Source: Bacillota bacterium
Lineage (GTDB): Bacteria; Bacillota; Clostridia; Christensenellales; SZUA-584
Direction: 5' to 3'
Assembly (NCBI GenBank): GCA_023406895.1
Contig: JAEXTV010000023.1
Coordinates: forward strand, 140,751 to 204,750
Length of the DNA: 64,000 nt
Shown here: positions 26,354 through 34,503 of the stretch, piece after piece
How the letters are laid out: the number at the start of each line of letters is the position of its first letter
How positions within the stretch are numbered: position 1 is the stretch's first letter
Program-made: the position numbers and the translations under genes
Notes under the pieces: generated by a model
What the model was told of the DNA's origin: nothing
Seen by the model: the letters and a program-made list of their open reading frames with translations, nothing else
Databases searched by the model: none

Positions 26354-27122
26354 CGCCGAGCCTCCTTGAAACGCGAATGCCATACCCGATCGCGACGATG
26401 GCCGCGAGCTGCGCCACGAGCAGCGCGATGCCCCAGATGCCGCCGGGCCACAGTTCCCCGGCACTGAGCCACTGCTTGGGGTTCAGCACGTAAACGTCTT
26501 TGATGTAGCGCTCCGAGAGTATCACGAGTACGTAATAGATGATAAACGGCGAGGCATACGCCATGTATTTGCTCATTGTGACAGCGGCCAGCATCGCGCC
26601 GACGAGCGCCCAAAGCGCGCCGCACAGCGCAAACACGAAGGCCCGTCCCAAAATGTCCGCAAAGAAATGCGGCTGCATCATCGGCGTCATGTTTTCGTCG
26701 GGTTTCATTTCCATCGGCGTGAATACGAGCGCGAACAGCACATACGCGATGATGATGCCGATGAACATCACAAGCGCACCCGAAACAGCCGTTGCGCTCA
26801 CCTTGCCAGTGATATAACGCCTGCGGCCGGAGCGCGGCAGATATTCTTTTAAATAGCCGCTTTTCATATCGTCCACGAATGCCGAGGTATACGGCAGCGC
26901 CGCGAGGATCGGCACGCAGAGCAGCATCACATCCGACGAGAGCGCGGTTAATAGCGTTTGCGCGTGAAAACCGTTGTACAAGCCGGTGTTCTCCGGCATC
27001 TGCAGCATGGGCACAATATCTCCCGCCGCGCCGATGATGATGGCAATCACCATACCCGCAATACCCGCATAGAAGCCCCATGAGGAGAGAGCGCGGCTGA
27101 TGTCTGAGTTGTATTTTTTCAA
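26346..27122 (-). CDS. ABC-2 type permease (first of pair)
   Basis: About six membrane helices, with GFYAGIAGMVIAIIIGAAG near the N-terminus, SSDVMLLCVPILAALPYTSAFVDDMKSGYLKEYLPRSGRRRYITGKVSATAVSGALVMFIG in the centre, and a C-terminal helix IWGIALLVAQLAAIVAIGYGI. The motif with YLKEYLPRSGRRRYI is typical of bacitracin- or lantibiotic-export type ABC-2 permeases. A TTG start at 27122 is chosen because GGAGG stands six bases upstream and nothing comparable precedes the longer frame to 27179. Confidence 0.85.
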   Translation of the reverse strand: MKKYNSDISRALSSWGFYAGIAGMVIAIIIGAAGDIVPMLQMPENTGLYNGFHAQTLLTALSSDVMLLCVPILAALPYTSAFVDDMKSGYLKEYLPRSGRRRYITGKVSATAVSGALVMFIGIIIAYVLFALVFTPMEMKPDENMTPMMQPHFFADILGRAFVFALCGALWALVGAMLAAVTMSKYMAYASPFIIYYVLVILSERYIKDVYVLNPKQWLSAGELWPGGIWGIALLVAQLAAIVAIGYGIRVSRRLGDA

Positions 27123-27384
27123 GCAATGCCTCCAAGTTATCTGCTGAAACTTAAAGCCCACATATAAGACGGATGTCACACCCGAAAGTGCTACGTTTAT
27201 AATAATTTTCCGTTATATCCCATACATTCTTTAGCTTATACGACAGATTGCGTTCTGTCAAGACACGGGCACAAGGACAACCTGCTTTTTACGTTTTATT
27301 TACAGCATACGTAAAAAGCTATGGAAGCTCACTTCGGATCAACCATTTCCTCGTAATCGGTCACAATGCTGCCGTCTATCGCAC

Positions 27385-28725
27385 TCAGCGTGAGCATGTT
27401 CTTTCCGTCATAAGCGCCGTTGGCAGCTCTGAACTGCCAATACTGCCGATAAAGGTCCACGCGGGCACCATCATGTACTGGTCGGGGGTATCCTTCAACG
27501 GTTCTCTGACCATGCCGAACTCAACGCCTGTGATGTTGATCTCCGCGGTCGTGCCGGCGAAACCCCACAGGTTGTGATAAAAGATGCCGTCTTTAAAACG
27601 CTCGAGCACCTGGTCAAAAGGCATTAAGCTCACATTGTCGTTTAGCTTTTCAACCGTTTTGCTGTAGCTGTCGTACCATATTTCCGCAATGCCGCTGTCG
27701 TCTACCACCACAAACACACCCTCCCGCGCGTACGGTGCCGCATATTCCGTCGAATCCGTACACACGATGGGTGCACTTCGAATCAACAGCGAGGGGATGC
27801 CGTCGTATGTGCGCGTATAATAGAACACATATGCCTGCCCCACGCTGGTGTCCACTCCGTCGTGCCACAAATACTCATGGTAGTTGATCAGATCGATCAC
27901 ATCAGTATGCGTCATGGAGAAAGGCTCCTCAAACAGCGTCGTCATGGCATCGTTCGCTGTCGTGAGCGCCTCATCAAATGTGATTTTTAAATCTTTCGGC
28001 TCAGTCTTTTTGCCCGTCATTTTGCTCAAATACATGAATGATCTGTTGAATCGATTGTTATGGAACGAGAAATGATCGATTAATTTAGTGCCCGATATCG
28101 CGTTAGCCCAAAGCTCCAAAATGCTGTTTTCATCCGTATAGCTTTTCAGATGCAGCAGCCTCTCTCCAAATTCTTTGTCGTTGTATTCAAATACCGCTTC
28201 AACGTTGCTGTCGGCGGCTTTTTCATATCTCTTATTAACGAATTCGCGGTAGCTATCCGCATCTCCCTCATAGCCTGCCAATAGTGTATGAGCGCTGACG
28301 TCTTTCTCAAAGTCAAGCAGCTCCTTTTCCACATCCTCTTTTGATTCTTTACCGTCGAATATCTCACCCGGCATTAAATAATGCGCCGCATTTTTCATAA
28401 AATCGATACTGAATTCCTTGGGTTCTATCCGGTAGACGGGCACATTCTGCGGCACTTCGGGCATCTCAACATCCATATTGACTGTGACGGTATACTCTCC
28501 TTGGTCTTCGAAATTCACCGTTTTGGTCTCGCTCCAGACAATTCTGTCGTCCGTCTGAGGTGTTGCTTCATCGGTGCTTTGAGCGGATTGCAAAACCTGT
28601 TCTTCTAAAGCGCCGCTGCCTTTGCCGACAACGGCCTCGGTTTGCGGCGTGGGCTGACAGGCCGCCATCGATAGTATGAATAGTATTGTGATCAGGCACA
28701 AAAGGGGGTGCTTGAGATTTGTCAT
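27385..28725 (-). CDS. CQPTP-type lipoprotein, paralog 2, frameshifted near the 3' end
   Basis: Lipobox SMAAC followed by QPTPQTEAVVGKGSGALEEQ marks the second member of the CQPTP family; SLMPFDQVLERFKDG and VPAWTFIG align with its paralogs. The frame then ends early as GSSELPTALMTERTCSR. In the neighbouring frame the expected family C-terminus is present: QYWQFRAANGAYDG, KNMLTLSAIDGSIVTDY and EEMVDPK, with a stop at 27329-27331. Loss of one base near 27444-27447 explains this, so the intact gene would span 27329-28725. It is either a recent mutation or a sequencing error. ATG has an AAGGAG site. Confidence 0.85.
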   Translation of the reverse strand: MTNLKHPLLCLITILFILSMAACQPTPQTEAVVGKGSGALEEQVLQSAQSTDEATPQTDDRIVWSETKTVNFEDQGEYTVTVNMDVEMPEVPQNVPVYRIEPKEFSIDFMKNAAHYLMPGEIFDGKESKEDVEKELLDFEKDVSAHTLLAGYEGDADSYREFVNKRYEKAADSNVEAVFEYNDKEFGERLLHLKSYTDENSILELWANAISGTKLIDHFSFHNNRFNRSFMYLSKMTGKKTEPKDLKITFDEALTTANDAMTTLFEEPFSMTHTDVIDLINYHEYLWHDGVDTSVGQAYVFYYTRTYDGIPSLLIRSAPIVCTDSTEYAAPYAREGVFVVVDDSGIAEIWYDSYSKTVEKLNDNVSLMPFDQVLERFKDGIFYHNLWGFAGTTAEINITGVEFGMVREPLKDTPDQYMMVPAWTFIGSIGSSELPTALMTERTCSR

Positions 28726-28938
28726 TGGTTGCTCCTTTGTTTTAAGGATCGCAATGCAGAAATATGCTGCGCAGGTTTAAGCGCTTAATTTCGCCTTATG
28801 CTCTCAATTTATCCCTATTTTACCATCACTGTTTCATATTCGCAATATGTTTGTAATTATTTCGTAATATTTTCTTTTGTAAGAATCCGCAGCTCCTCGG
28901 ATTTAGATGCTGTCACGATTTGCCCGTCACCCATTGCA

Positions 28939-30336
28939 TCAATATCCAGCCCACCTGTCGATGATGGTTCCGTCTATCGCGTTAATGGTCAGATACGTAT
29001 GATCTTCGTCGCCGTCTTCTTCATATCCAGAAAAAATGACATATTCAGTACCGATAAAGTCCCAAACTGGAATGATCAGGCACTCATCGTCGCTGTCTTT
29101 TTCGCTGATCTTCATAAGGCCAAGTTCAATTTTCTTGATATGTATTTTAAGTGTATCGTTAAACGACCAAGCTGCATAATAGTCTTTAACCTGTTGTTTG
29201 AATATGTCCTTCACTTGCTCAAAGGGCATTAGCGGCACGTCGCTCGATATCACCTCTCCTGTTGTATCAGGGTTTAGCCACATCCAATCAACAATGTTTG
29301 TATGATAGACGATCACTCTGATATACTCTTGATGCGTTTTCTGGCGATACCGTGGATCCGATCCATTAAGATTAAACTGAAAATCCGATATAGTGGTATA
29401 TGTTGGCTTTACGCCTTGATAGCTTCTCATGAAATAGAAAACAAGGCAATCCGGATTAAGCTTTTGCTCATCTGTCATCTCAGTCATCGTTTCGGGCATT
29501 CTGCACATGGTCGCCGTACGCACTAGCTCCATGTTTTCTCCCATTGCGATGGTATTCACAGAATCCTCTGCGATTTTGAGCGCGTTTTGTGCATCCATAT
29601 CAATACTCTCGGGCGCGTCGCTCAAAGAATCGAGCCCAACTTCATATTGATAGCGATTATCAACAGATGTATGCTTGCAATAAGCCATATGATTTTTCCC
29701 CGTCTCAACCAACGCAAGTCCATCAGAGGGATATGAAACAAGGGAAACAAGATTATCAATCCCTGTATCTTTCATATACTTCTCACCGTTCGGATCTTTT
29801 TCAATGTCGAAAGTAACGTCATTGGGTGCCGATGCAAGTAATTTCTGGTAAGAATCGAGTTTTTGATTGACTTCATCAAGTTCTTCTTCGGAAATAGTTC
29901 TGGACGATAAATACTGCTGATACCAAAATGTCCTTATTGCGGCTTCTTTTTTCGTTGGTTCCATGGTTCTGTAATAGGGCTTATCCCCGGCAAAAAAATA
30001 GTCAAGCATGTTCTTTAAGTATGCGCCCTTCATAAATTTTTCTTTATCTTCCTTCGTTCGAATGGCAGGATAGGCTTTTACATCCTGCGTGATGATTTGA
30101 GCGTCCACCGTCACAGTGATATCATCCTGTTGAAATACCTGTTCGTTCCACGTTTGCCCGTTTAGCGCTGCAGCGTTTTCAGGCGTATAATCATAGTCGC
30201 CTGATATCATATCAATCAAGCTGCCGCTTTTGTTCTGCACCGGGGCGATTTCCGGCGTTGGCTGGCAAGCTGCAAGCAGCAAAGCCAGTGCCAGCGCCGC
30301 CAGTATGATTGTATATATCCTGCGTCTTTTTCTCAT
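28939..30336 (-). CDS. CQPTP-type lipoprotein, paralog 3
   Basis: Starting at ATG 30336 after AAAGGAG, the protein has a basic N-terminus (MRKRRRIYTIILAALALAL), lipobox LLAAC and then QPTPEIAPVQNKSG. Shared family landmarks are VTVDAQIITQDVKAYP, VPLMPFEQVKDIFKQQV, LIIPVWDFIG and LTINAIDGTIIDR. A longer frame to 30429 would add residues with no signal-peptide character. About 466 residues, presumably anchored to the outer face of the membrane. It lies between paralogs 2 and 4 on the same strand. Function unknown. Confidence 0.85.
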   Translation of the reverse strand: MRKRRRIYTIILAALALALLLAACQPTPEIAPVQNKSGSLIDMISGDYDYTPENAAALNGQTWNEQVFQQDDITVTVDAQIITQDVKAYPAIRTKEDKEKFMKGAYLKNMLDYFFAGDKPYYRTMEPTKKEAAIRTFWYQQYLSSRTISEEELDEVNQKLDSYQKLLASAPNDVTFDIEKDPNGEKYMKDTGIDNLVSLVSYPSDGLALVETGKNHMAYCKHTSVDNRYQYEVGLDSLSDAPESIDMDAQNALKIAEDSVNTIAMGENMELVRTATMCRMPETMTEMTDEQKLNPDCLVFYFMRSYQGVKPTYTTISDFQFNLNGSDPRYRQKTHQEYIRVIVYHTNIVDWMWLNPDTTGEVISSDVPLMPFEQVKDIFKQQVKDYYAAWSFNDTLKIHIKKIELGLMKISEKDSDDECLIIPVWDFIGTEYVIFSGYEEDGDEDHTYLTINAIDGTIIDRWAGY

Positions 30337-30406
30337 ACAAGCTCCTTTGTGTTTACATATAAGACGGATGAAACCCGCAAAAGTGCCCCGAAAACATGTT
30401 TTTTGC

Positions 30407-31855
30407 TCAATACATGAGCCCTCTGTCAATCACGGTACCGTCAATGGCGTTGATGGTCAAATAGCAAACCTCACCGCCAATATTTACGCCTTCCTGCGCG
30501 GGACGCGAAGGACTGGTTTGATACCCAAGAAAGCTCCACGTAGGAATCAGCTTGTAATCGTCCTGGCTGTCTTTCATCAGCAGCTTTGTGAGCCCTAGCT
30601 CAACGCGGTTGATATGAACATCCGTTTTCTCAAGAAAGAAAGTGGCTTTCGAAGGGTCATCGCTTTTTGCGGGCGTTGGTGACATCAGAAAATCCATCTG
30701 CGTTTTAAATATTTCTTGAATGTCCTCCCACGATTTTACCTGCACGTTCTCGTTATCAACATTTGTGATTTCGGACGGATTGTTCCATGTGACCTTCACG
30801 ATCTCATCGTTTTGCACTTCGAACCAAAGATACTCCGGCTTCCATAAATAGATCACCGCAGCAAAATCAACGCCTGTGACTGTTGTGCCAATATAATCGT
30901 TAATGTAAGTCTCCTGCAAGCCGCTAACATCGCGCGTATAGTAAAAGCTATAACTATCCTTCCCTTTGCATACAGCACTGAGCGACATATAATCAATCCC
31001 CATATCCTTAACACTTTGGTCGATTTGCGCTCTCGTCTGCACGTATTCCTCGTCACCTTCCAAATCTTCTGGCATCACAAATTTATCGGATGTGCCGATA
31101 TTCTCAAGCAACATTCTATTTGACTGAAAATAGAATCCAGAGCCAATTCTTTCCGGAGGCCTGTTAATAAAATCAACGGAGAATACAGCATCATTGGCTG
31201 TTGCTAGCATATTGGATTGTTGTCCATCAGTGCCGTAGTCTACCAGCTGAAAGCTGGCTTCTTTCAACTCACTGTCATCCGGTGCTGTTTTCATCTGTTC
31301 TTCGTAGTATTCGATTGCTGAATGCAGCCCGCTAAGAAAGCTTTCCTTATGATCTTCCGGAATTGGCTCCTTAGCTCCTTCGTATGGAATCATATCATTC
31401 TCAACTCTGAATATCTCTTCTTTGACGTCCATGATTGATCGTTCAAGCTGTGATTTGGTCAACTGGTCGCCCTGATCATATACCATCGCATCGGGACAGA
31501 AAATGTCTGTGATGTATTTCAGCTGGTCGCCGCTCTCGAACATTTTAGGGGCTACCGACAGCACGGGAAGCTTATTCGCATCTGTATGAACCATCACAGC
31601 ATCCACAATCAAGCGATTGCCCGAGTCATAATCTTTTTCATACGTCCATCTTTGCGCATCTTGCGTGGCCGTTTCCGCTTGTGTAACTGCTTCGGTCGGT
31701 GCGGCGGTTTTTTGAATGTTCTCTTCCAGATCGATATCACCTTTATTGGTGACAACTACATCACTCGGCGTGGGCTGGCAAGCCAAGAAGGAACATACCG
31801 AGAGCAATGTAATAATAATAAAGGTTACTTTAAATTTCTTTATATTTGTGACCAT
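30407..31855 (-). CDS. CQPTP-type lipoprotein, paralog 4
   Basis: ATG 31855 follows AAAAGGAG. The signal MVTNIKKFKVTFIIITLLSV leads to lipobox SFLAC and QPTPSDVVVTNKGDIDLEEN. Landmarks shared with the others are LIVDAVMVHTDANKLPVLSV, VKSWEDIQEIFKTQM in place of LMPF, LIPTWSFLG and LTINAIDGTVIDR. About 482 residues. It is the most upstream member of the array 31855-27329, and the tandem arrangement implies local duplication. An expanded lipoprotein family next to an ABC exporter might serve immunity, sensing or peptidase-inhibitor roles, but none is supported by sequence. Confidence 0.85.
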   Translation of the reverse strand: MVTNIKKFKVTFIIITLLSVCSFLACQPTPSDVVVTNKGDIDLEENIQKTAAPTEAVTQAETATQDAQRWTYEKDYDSGNRLIVDAVMVHTDANKLPVLSVAPKMFESGDQLKYITDIFCPDAMVYDQGDQLTKSQLERSIMDVKEEIFRVENDMIPYEGAKEPIPEDHKESFLSGLHSAIEYYEEQMKTAPDDSELKEASFQLVDYGTDGQQSNMLATANDAVFSVDFINRPPERIGSGFYFQSNRMLLENIGTSDKFVMPEDLEGDEEYVQTRAQIDQSVKDMGIDYMSLSAVCKGKDSYSFYYTRDVSGLQETYINDYIGTTVTGVDFAAVIYLWKPEYLWFEVQNDEIVKVTWNNPSEITNVDNENVQVKSWEDIQEIFKTQMDFLMSPTPAKSDDPSKATFFLEKTDVHINRVELGLTKLLMKDSQDDYKLIPTWSFLGYQTSPSRPAQEGVNIGGEVCYLTINAIDGTVIDRGLMY

Positions 31856-31907
31856 GTTATCTACTCCTTTTGTTTTTTCTTCATTCATGCATCATATTCT
31901 CAAAGGT

Positions 31908-32690
31908 TTAACGTTTCGCTGATTCCTTTTTCAGATTGTTTCCAATCAGTTTCATTTTGAAACAAGATATATAGAATAATAAAAAAGAAACAAGTATCAT
32001 AAATGCGAAACCCAACAACCGCTGTACAAAATTTACATCATACTGTAAGAAGCCATAAAACAATCCCGGAAACAAACATGATAGTATATTAAATAAATCA
32101 GATTGTATTAGAACAAATGGAAGAAATACGTGCGAATAATAGTAAAGAATGCTTACTATCAATACAAGGTGTTTTCTATTTGTTAAATCCGAAACACATC
32201 GTGAAAATACATTTAACAATAGTCCAAACAAACTGCAATTAATCATATATAGAATAATGTAAACTAATGGTGTATTAATTCTTGTATATGCAAAAGTACC
32301 AAATTGTCCATAATTCAATCCAGTATATAGCGCGGATTTTGATGCTAGCACAAAGCAGATGACTAGCGCGAATATATTTGCGGCTAAAAAAACAATCCCG
32401 ACTCCCAGTGATTCCTTTATATGAAGAGCAAAAAAACTGTCAAAAAGAGGCTGGGATGAATCAAAAGTTTTACGTTTGTTGTTCTTAGATAGATCAAACG
32501 TGGGAATAATGGCAGCAATTATTATGGCTATAGCCGTATATGCCCCGTCTTCAACAACCAATTCTAAGAATGCGTCGTATACATTTAATTGTGTAATATT
32601 AACCCCCTTAATTAACCCGTTTGTAGCGAATACAAATAAAATTACGCAGAAACTGACTATGTAATATTTAAGCTTTGATAAAATTCTCAT
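31908..32690 (-). CDS. Polytopic membrane protein, unknown (ABC-2-permease-like topology)
   Basis: A 260-residue, very AT-rich gene product with about six helices, including YYIVSFCVILFVFATNGLI, SLGVGIVFLAANIFALVICFVLASKSAL, PLVYIILYMINCSLFGLLLNV and LLGFAFMILVSFLLFYIS. Size and helix spacing resemble ABC-2 permeases, but no ATPase gene is nearby. It overlaps the next upstream membrane-protein gene by four bases. Base composition differs from flanking genes, suggesting acquisition by transfer. Confidence 0.7.
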   Translation of the reverse strand: MRILSKLKYYIVSFCVILFVFATNGLIKGVNITQLNVYDAFLELVVEDGAYTAIAIIIAAIIPTFDLSKNNKRKTFDSSQPLFDSFFALHIKESLGVGIVFLAANIFALVICFVLASKSALYTGLNYGQFGTFAYTRINTPLVYIILYMINCSLFGLLLNVFSRCVSDLTNRKHLVLIVSILYYYSHVFLPFVLIQSDLFNILSCLFPGLFYGFLQYDVNFVQRLLGFAFMILVSFLLFYISCFKMKLIGNNLKKESAKR

Positions 32691-33487
32691 TGATTATCAC
32701 CTGCGATCCTTCTTTTTTGGTTTAATAAAAAACAAAGGAAACATAAAGCTGTAATCATAATTATCCAGTAAATAAAAGAATAAATGTACGATGGGCGGTT
32801 AATACCATTATAAATACTATCCAAATAAAATACGGATACATTGTCGGTTAACAATATTCCAATCAGTCCTTTTGATTGAAAGCTAACCCTTATACCAACA
32901 TCAAGATAGGCGATAACTATACTAATTAATATAGCAATCCAGCTTTTATGAGTTAGATATTCTATTATGGATGCAATTAGAGAAAATGTTACAATATAGA
33001 ACAAACTAAAAACAAATGATAACAAAATCGCCCATTGAGCCGGCAGAATAAATCTAAAAACAGATCGATCAGAAAAACCGAGATTAAAAGAACTTATATT
33101 AGTTGAGAGAGTATAGGCTAGAAAAACTGAAGCGAAGATAACTATTAAACAAACTGAGATATTAATAAATTTTTTCAATAAAATTTTACCTATACAGAAA
33201 AAACTGTTATTGTCTAAATTGCTTTTATATTTAAGAAAACACATAACTAGAACAAAGACTAGCATTTTATTTTGACCGAAAATTGCAAAAAACAAATCGC
33301 CAAATCCAAACATTGAAAAGTTCTCTTTTTCTAAAATATGTACAGGAGTAGTAGAAGAACAAGTCGCCATTGAATAACCCAAAAATAATAGGAAAGTTAT
33401 TACATATCCTCTAAACCGAGGTAGTAATTTATTTGCCATTTTCCTCATATTGAAAAATGTAGATATATTCATATTAGCGTTTTTCAT
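32687..33487 (-). CDS. Polytopic membrane protein, unknown, paired with the preceding one
   Basis: A 266-residue AT-rich protein with about six helices: GYVITFLLFLGYSMAT, MLVFVLVMCFLKY, INISVCLIVIFASVFLAYTL, PAQWAILLSFVFSLFYIVTFSLIASII, WIAILISIVIAYLDVGI and YSFIYWIIMITALCFLCFLL. Its stop codon overlaps the start of the second membrane protein, so they are probably made as a pair. A small secreted protein gene lies just upstream. Transport or immunity connected with that protein is possible. Confidence 0.7.
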   Translation of the reverse strand: MKNANMNISTFFNMRKMANKLLPRFRGYVITFLLFLGYSMATCSSTTPVHILEKENFSMFGFGDLFFAIFGQNKMLVFVLVMCFLKYKSNLDNNSFFCIGKILLKKFINISVCLIVIFASVFLAYTLSTNISSFNLGFSDRSVFRFILPAQWAILLSFVFSLFYIVTFSLIASIIEYLTHKSWIAILISIVIAYLDVGIRVSFQSKGLIGILLTDNVSVFYLDSIYNGINRPSYIYSFIYWIIMITALCFLCFLLNQKRRIAGDNQ

Positions 33488-33550
33488 AAGTTATCCTATC
33501 GTTTTAAAATAGTTAATTAAAAACCAGTTTCTCTTTTTAATGATGAGGAG

Positions 33551-33576
33551 AAGCCTTCTATAATTATAGAAGGCTT
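33551..33576 (-). promoter_or_regulatory. Perfect 26-base palindrome between secreted-protein and membrane-protein genes
   Basis: AAGCCTTCTATAA and TTATAGAAGGCTT form a 13-base-pair stem with no required loop, 14 bases after the stop codon of the secreted-protein gene. On the minus strand it is not followed by a T tract, so it is more likely a processing, partial-termination or stability element that lets the first gene be expressed above the membrane proteins. Confidence 0.5.
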
Positions 33577-33589
33577 TCCCCAGAAACAA

Positions 33590-33979
33590 CTAAACATTTA
33601 ATACCCAAAATCCTTCGGTATATACATTTACACCAACGCCTAAGTCATAATTGATGATTCTAATTGCCACGTCTCTTAACTTGTTTGTGTCAGGCACATA
33701 AAGGTTGAGACCTGCACGATCAAATTTTTCTTCATTGGTACTAACCCTACTGTCATCTGCATAGGCTATACATTTTGTATAATAATAGGTACTAGGAGCA
33801 GAATAACAATATAGGTTGTTATCGGTTTTCTGAGGAACAGTTTCGCCGCCTGTATAACTATACCTGGACCATCCCCAGTGATGTAGTGTTTCACCTGCCG
33901 CAAGAGCTGTACCCGTATAACTTAATACCACGAGAGCTATCACAAAAAGAATCATTAAACGTTTTCTAGACTTTTTCAT
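33590..33979 (-). CDS. Small secreted protein of unknown function
   Basis: A 129-residue protein with a strong signal peptide (KKSRKRLMILFVIALVVLS then TGTALAA, cut probably after AAG or ALA). The mature part of about 100 residues is rich in aromatics (HHWGWSRYSY, YCYSAPSTYYYTKC) with two cysteines and ends in YTEGFWVLNV. No known domain is recognised; size and composition resemble secreted bacteriocin-like proteins such as lactococcin 972, without a convincing match. Two membrane proteins follow on the same strand. A short upstream frame overlaps its start. Confidence 0.75.
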   Translation of the reverse strand: MKKSRKRLMILFVIALVVLSYTGTALAAGETLHHWGWSRYSYTGGETVPQKTDNNLYCYSAPSTYYYTKCIAYADDSRVSTNEEKFDRAGLNLYVPDTNKLRDVAIRIINYDLGVGVNVYTEGFWVLNV

Positions 33980-34004
33980 TTGAAATTTCCTTTCTTATTT
34001 TCAT
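33966..34004 (-). CDS. Possible 12-residue leader peptide overlapping the secreted-protein start
   Basis: CAGGAGAAT then ATG (34004-34002) opens a frame MKIRKEISNEKV that stops at TAG (33968-33966), 11 bases inside the secreted-protein gene and in another frame. The ribosome site of this short frame is better than the AAGGAAATT of the main gene, so translational coupling is possible. No direct evidence of expression. Confidence 0.3.
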   Translation of the reverse strand: MKIRKEISNEKV

Positions 34005-34032
34005 ATTCTCCTGTTTGTGCTACGATCAAATC

Positions 34033-34100
34033 AGTCCTTGCCTAAACCTGCTACCGCTTTGCGGCAGGGGTCGCGCCCTTTGGTTTTTGCAAGGACTTTT
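34033..34100 (+). ncRNA. Branched stem structure, possible small RNA or repeat element
   Basis: AGTCCTTGC (34033-34041) pairs with GCAAGGACT (34089-34097). Inside, AAACC pairs with GGTTT, then CCTG..CCGC-TTT-GCGG-CAGG and GGG-TCGCG-CCC make two hairpins, giving a three-way junction. On the plus strand TTTT follows directly. The high-GC block sits in AT-rich surroundings in the leader of the secreted-protein gene (which is read on the other strand). It could be a plus-strand small RNA, a leader structure of the minus-strand gene or a mobile repeat; no known riboswitch or ribozyme core was matched. Confidence 0.35.
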
Positions 34101-34148
34101 CTATACCCTCATACACATCCCTCCTTTACACCCCACATTTGGGAGATG

Positions 34149-34194
34149 GCAGGCCATGCAATATATCTTTGGGGGATCGCATCACATGGCCTGC
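34149..34194. repeat. Inverted repeat in the leader of the secreted-protein gene
   Basis: GCAGGCCATG (34149-34158) and CATGGCCTGC (34185-34194) are perfect 10-base arms with a 26-base loop. There is no T tract on either side. Function unknown; protein binding or RNA folding in the long leader are both possible. Confidence 0.45.
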
Positions 34195-34255
34195 GGGAAA
34201 ATATCGACATGTGCCAAATATGCGCACTTATTCATATATAAAGTCTATTTGTTAT

Positions 34256-34318
34256 ATTATATACTTTTTTGTCATAAACTTTTTATTTTTTCATGACAAA
34301 AACACTGTTATTCATGAC
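34256..34318 (-). promoter_or_regulatory. Candidate promoter and 21-base-spaced direct repeat before the secreted-protein cassette
   Basis: TCATGAC occurs at 34291-34297 and 34312-34318, exactly 21 bases apart, the spacing used by LytTR regulators such as AgrA. The surrounding letters (TCATGACA ... TTCATGACGT) resemble the repeat upstream of agrD. On the minus strand TATAAT (34256-34261) lies downstream and could start the transcript of the 33590-33979 gene, but no good -35 box was found and the distance is about 8 bases longer than at agrD. Confidence 0.35.
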
Positions 34319-34448
34319 GTCACACTCATCACTGACACTGAATCAGTAACCGCAAACTTGTATCATTTGTTTTATATATAAGACGTTTTATAATGGCAAA
34401 AGTGCTAAGTCAGTTCAAAAGCTTTAGTCTTCTATCAATTCGTATAGC

Positions 34449-34476
34449 AAAAAAGGAGCACCCTTTCGGATGCTCC
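34449..34476 (-). terminator. Terminator after the isomerase-family gene
   Basis: On the minus strand GGAGCA-TCC-GAAA-GGG-TGCTCC forms a nearly perfect stem followed by six T residues (plus-strand A run 34449-34454). It lies 27 bases beyond the stop codon. Confidence 0.85.
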
Positions 34477-34503
34477 TGTGACTCTTATCTGTTCTTGTTT
34501 GCC

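Noticed and set aside
34033..34100. Twister ribozyme or c-di-GMP riboswitch
   Set aside because: Some short words match (GCCTAA, GCAAAG) but the conserved core order and pseudoknot partners of these RNAs are missing.
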